This document shows, piece by piece, positions 4,662 to 5,572 of a stretch of 5,572 nt of DNA. The stretch spans positions 1-5,572 of the forward strand of contig JADFGH010000172.1 of assembly GCA_022567775.1 (NCBI GenBank), given 5' to 3'. Numbering within the stretch: position 1 is the first letter of the stretch; each line of letters begins with the position of its first letter. The DNA comes from Pseudomonadota bacterium. Its GTDB lineage: Bacteria; Pseudomonadota; Gammaproteobacteria; Steroidobacterales; Woeseiaceae. Made by a program: the position numbers and the translations under genes. The notes under the pieces were generated by a model, which ran no database searches, was not told the DNA's origin, and was given only the letters and a program-made list of their open reading frames with translations.

Positions 4662-5572
4662 ATGCTCTTCCGATGTTTGTGCATTTTGAGCGGCGCTTAT
4701 TCGCTCGGCTTGTTGCGCTCTTTACCCGCGGACGATCTGTTTCTGGCCCTGCTGATACTGGCGGGGATCAGCTTTCGCCTGCCACCCGCTTCCTTGCCTG
4801 GTTCATGCTCGGTTTTGCGACCATGTGGGTCGCGGCATGGAGCGTAATCGACGACCGGCTCGACCCTGCGATGCAGGGCGAAACCATCAGCATCGTTGCA
4901 CGCATTGCTGATTTCCCCCGCATCACGGACGACTCGCTCCGCTTCATTGTGGAGCAGGATGAGCGATCCGACTTACCGGCGCGCGTTCGCCTGAGCTGGT
5001 ATGAGCCGGAGGCTGTCCCTGCGCTGGGCGAGGTCTGGCAGCTTCGGGTAAGACTCAGGCGGCCACATGGCTATGCGAATCCTGGCGGCTTCGACTATGA
5101 AGGCTGGTTGTTTCGCCAGCGAATCGGCGCTACCGGTTACGTTGTCAGCCATAAGGACAATCATAGGCTGGGCAGCGTGCCGGTCGGGCGCACCGCGCGA
5201 ATCCGCCAGGATTTTGTGCACCGGGTGACACAATTGTTGCCGAATGACGATGCAGCGGCGGTCCTGCTCGCGGTGGGCGTCGGGGCACGGCACAGGATCA
5301 GCCGCGAGCAGTGGGAGCGCTATGCAATCACCGGCACGAGTCACCTTATGGCGATTTCCGGTCTGCATATCGGGCTGGCGGCAGGCGGCGTATTTCTACT
5401 GGCCTGGGCGATCTTTGCGCTCTTTTGCCGGCGCCTGAATATACGCGACATGGCCCTGGTGACAGCGGTGCTGGCAGCCGGAATCTATGCCGCCGTGTCC
5501 GGATTTGCGGTGCCTGCACGGCGTGCGTTCCTGATGGCGATGCTCGCGGCAGCGGCAGTGCTTCTGCGGCGC
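4662..5572 (+). CDS. comEC: ComEC/Rec2 family DNA uptake channel, 5' part, with apparent frameshift
   Basis: ComEC is the inner-membrane channel that carries single-stranded DNA into the cytoplasm in natural transformation. The start at 4662 gives a hydrophobic N-terminus (LCILSGAYSLGLL, then DLFLALLILAGISF) that aligns well with the E. coli homologue. That frame meets TAA at 4845-4847. From about 4784 the family sequence continues in the frame one base earlier: TRFLAWFMLGFATMW, the DUF4131-type domain (about 4850-5190, with GGFDYEGWLFRQRIGATG), and the start of the Competence domain with its hallmark GTSHLMAISGLHIG (5335-5376). That frame stays open to the window edge. Only about 300 of the usual 700-800 residues are present; the later membrane helices and any C-terminal metallo-beta-lactamase-like domain lie outside. 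An automatic caller may start it at ATG 4673, giving an unusual polar N-terminus with no ribosome site. The gene is either broken, or carries a one-base sequence error. Confidence 0.88.
4763..4795 (+). other. Site of the apparent frameshift in comEC
   Basis: Before this stretch the good ComEC-like sequence is in the frame of ATG 4662; after it, in the frame one base earlier. Restoring the gene needs one added base (or removal of two). A GGGG run (4763-4766) and CCACCC (4782-4787) are places where a base is easily lost in replication or sequencing. With one extra G the reading would be LILAGDQLSPATRFLAWF, without a break. No canonical -1 slippery heptamer (X XXY YYZ) lies in frame here, so programmed frameshifting is unlikely. 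Confidence 0.65.

Noticed and set aside
4241..4684. Minus-strand open frame (147 codons) overlapping the DUF2062 gene and the comEC start
   Set aside because: It is an out-of-frame reading of the DUF2062 region with no domain. The DUF2062 frame carries all family motifs.
4755..4800. Programmed -1 frameshifting in comEC
   Set aside because: No in-frame slippery heptamer and no obvious downstream pseudoknot were seen, and I know of no such mechanism for comEC.
4673..4804. comEC start at ATG 4673, avoiding a frameshift
   Set aside because: There is no ribosome site, and the resulting N-terminus is polar and Arg-rich, where ComEC normally has membrane segments. The overlapping frame from 4662 supplies exactly those. 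Kept as the main alternative.
1..5572. CRISPR array, tRNA, rRNA or complete mobile element
   Set aside because: No regularly spaced repeats, no cloverleaf or rRNA-like sequence, and no transposase or integrase frame were found on either strand.

Overview
The window looks like a chromosomal core-gene segment of a gammaproteobacterium with moderately high GC. The evidence is a two-permease LolCDE-type lipoprotein release operon, a DUF2062 membrane protein and comEC lying next to each other, all with closely matching proteobacterial motifs. Genus cannot be decided from the sequence. There is no sign of phage, plasmid, CRISPR or an intact insertion sequence. I found no convincing new biological system; the interest is in details of otherwise ordinary genes and in the intergenic structures.

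Layout. Bases 32-61 are a strong hairpin terminator serving a small exported BamE/SmpA-like protein on the minus strand (85-369), which has its own Shine-Dalgarno and a candidate promoter. A 223-base divergent intergenic region (370-592) follows, with three short palindromes. One of them (516-535) matches the CRP/FNR-superfamily operator consensus TGTGA-N6-TCACA. Next comes a tight plus-strand operon: a LolE-like permease (593-1846), a LolC-like permease carrying the LolA-binding Hook (1849-3096), and the ATPase LolD (3089-3787, overlapping the previous gene by 8 bases). The gene order is E-C-D rather than the C-D-E of E. coli.

The convergent gap 3788-3999 holds a small GC hairpin, a 22-bp near-perfect inverted repeat, and an adjoining REP-like element. 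A minus-strand DUF2062 inner-membrane protein (4000-4536) is followed by a 125-base divergent spacer with a hairpin in the comEC leader. The start of comEC (4662 to the window end) comes last, truncated by the window. Its first roughly 36 codons are in one frame and the rest in another, so the gene as written has an apparent one-base deletion near 4763-4795.

Function. LolE, LolC and LolD form one inner-membrane complex that extracts mature lipoproteins and hands them to LolA for transport to the outer membrane. The BamE-like protein is a probable periplasmic protein of unknown role. ComEC is the inner-membrane channel for single-stranded DNA in natural transformation. Its placement beside lol and DUF2062 genes is, as I recall, common in gammaproteobacteria and need not imply a shared pathway.
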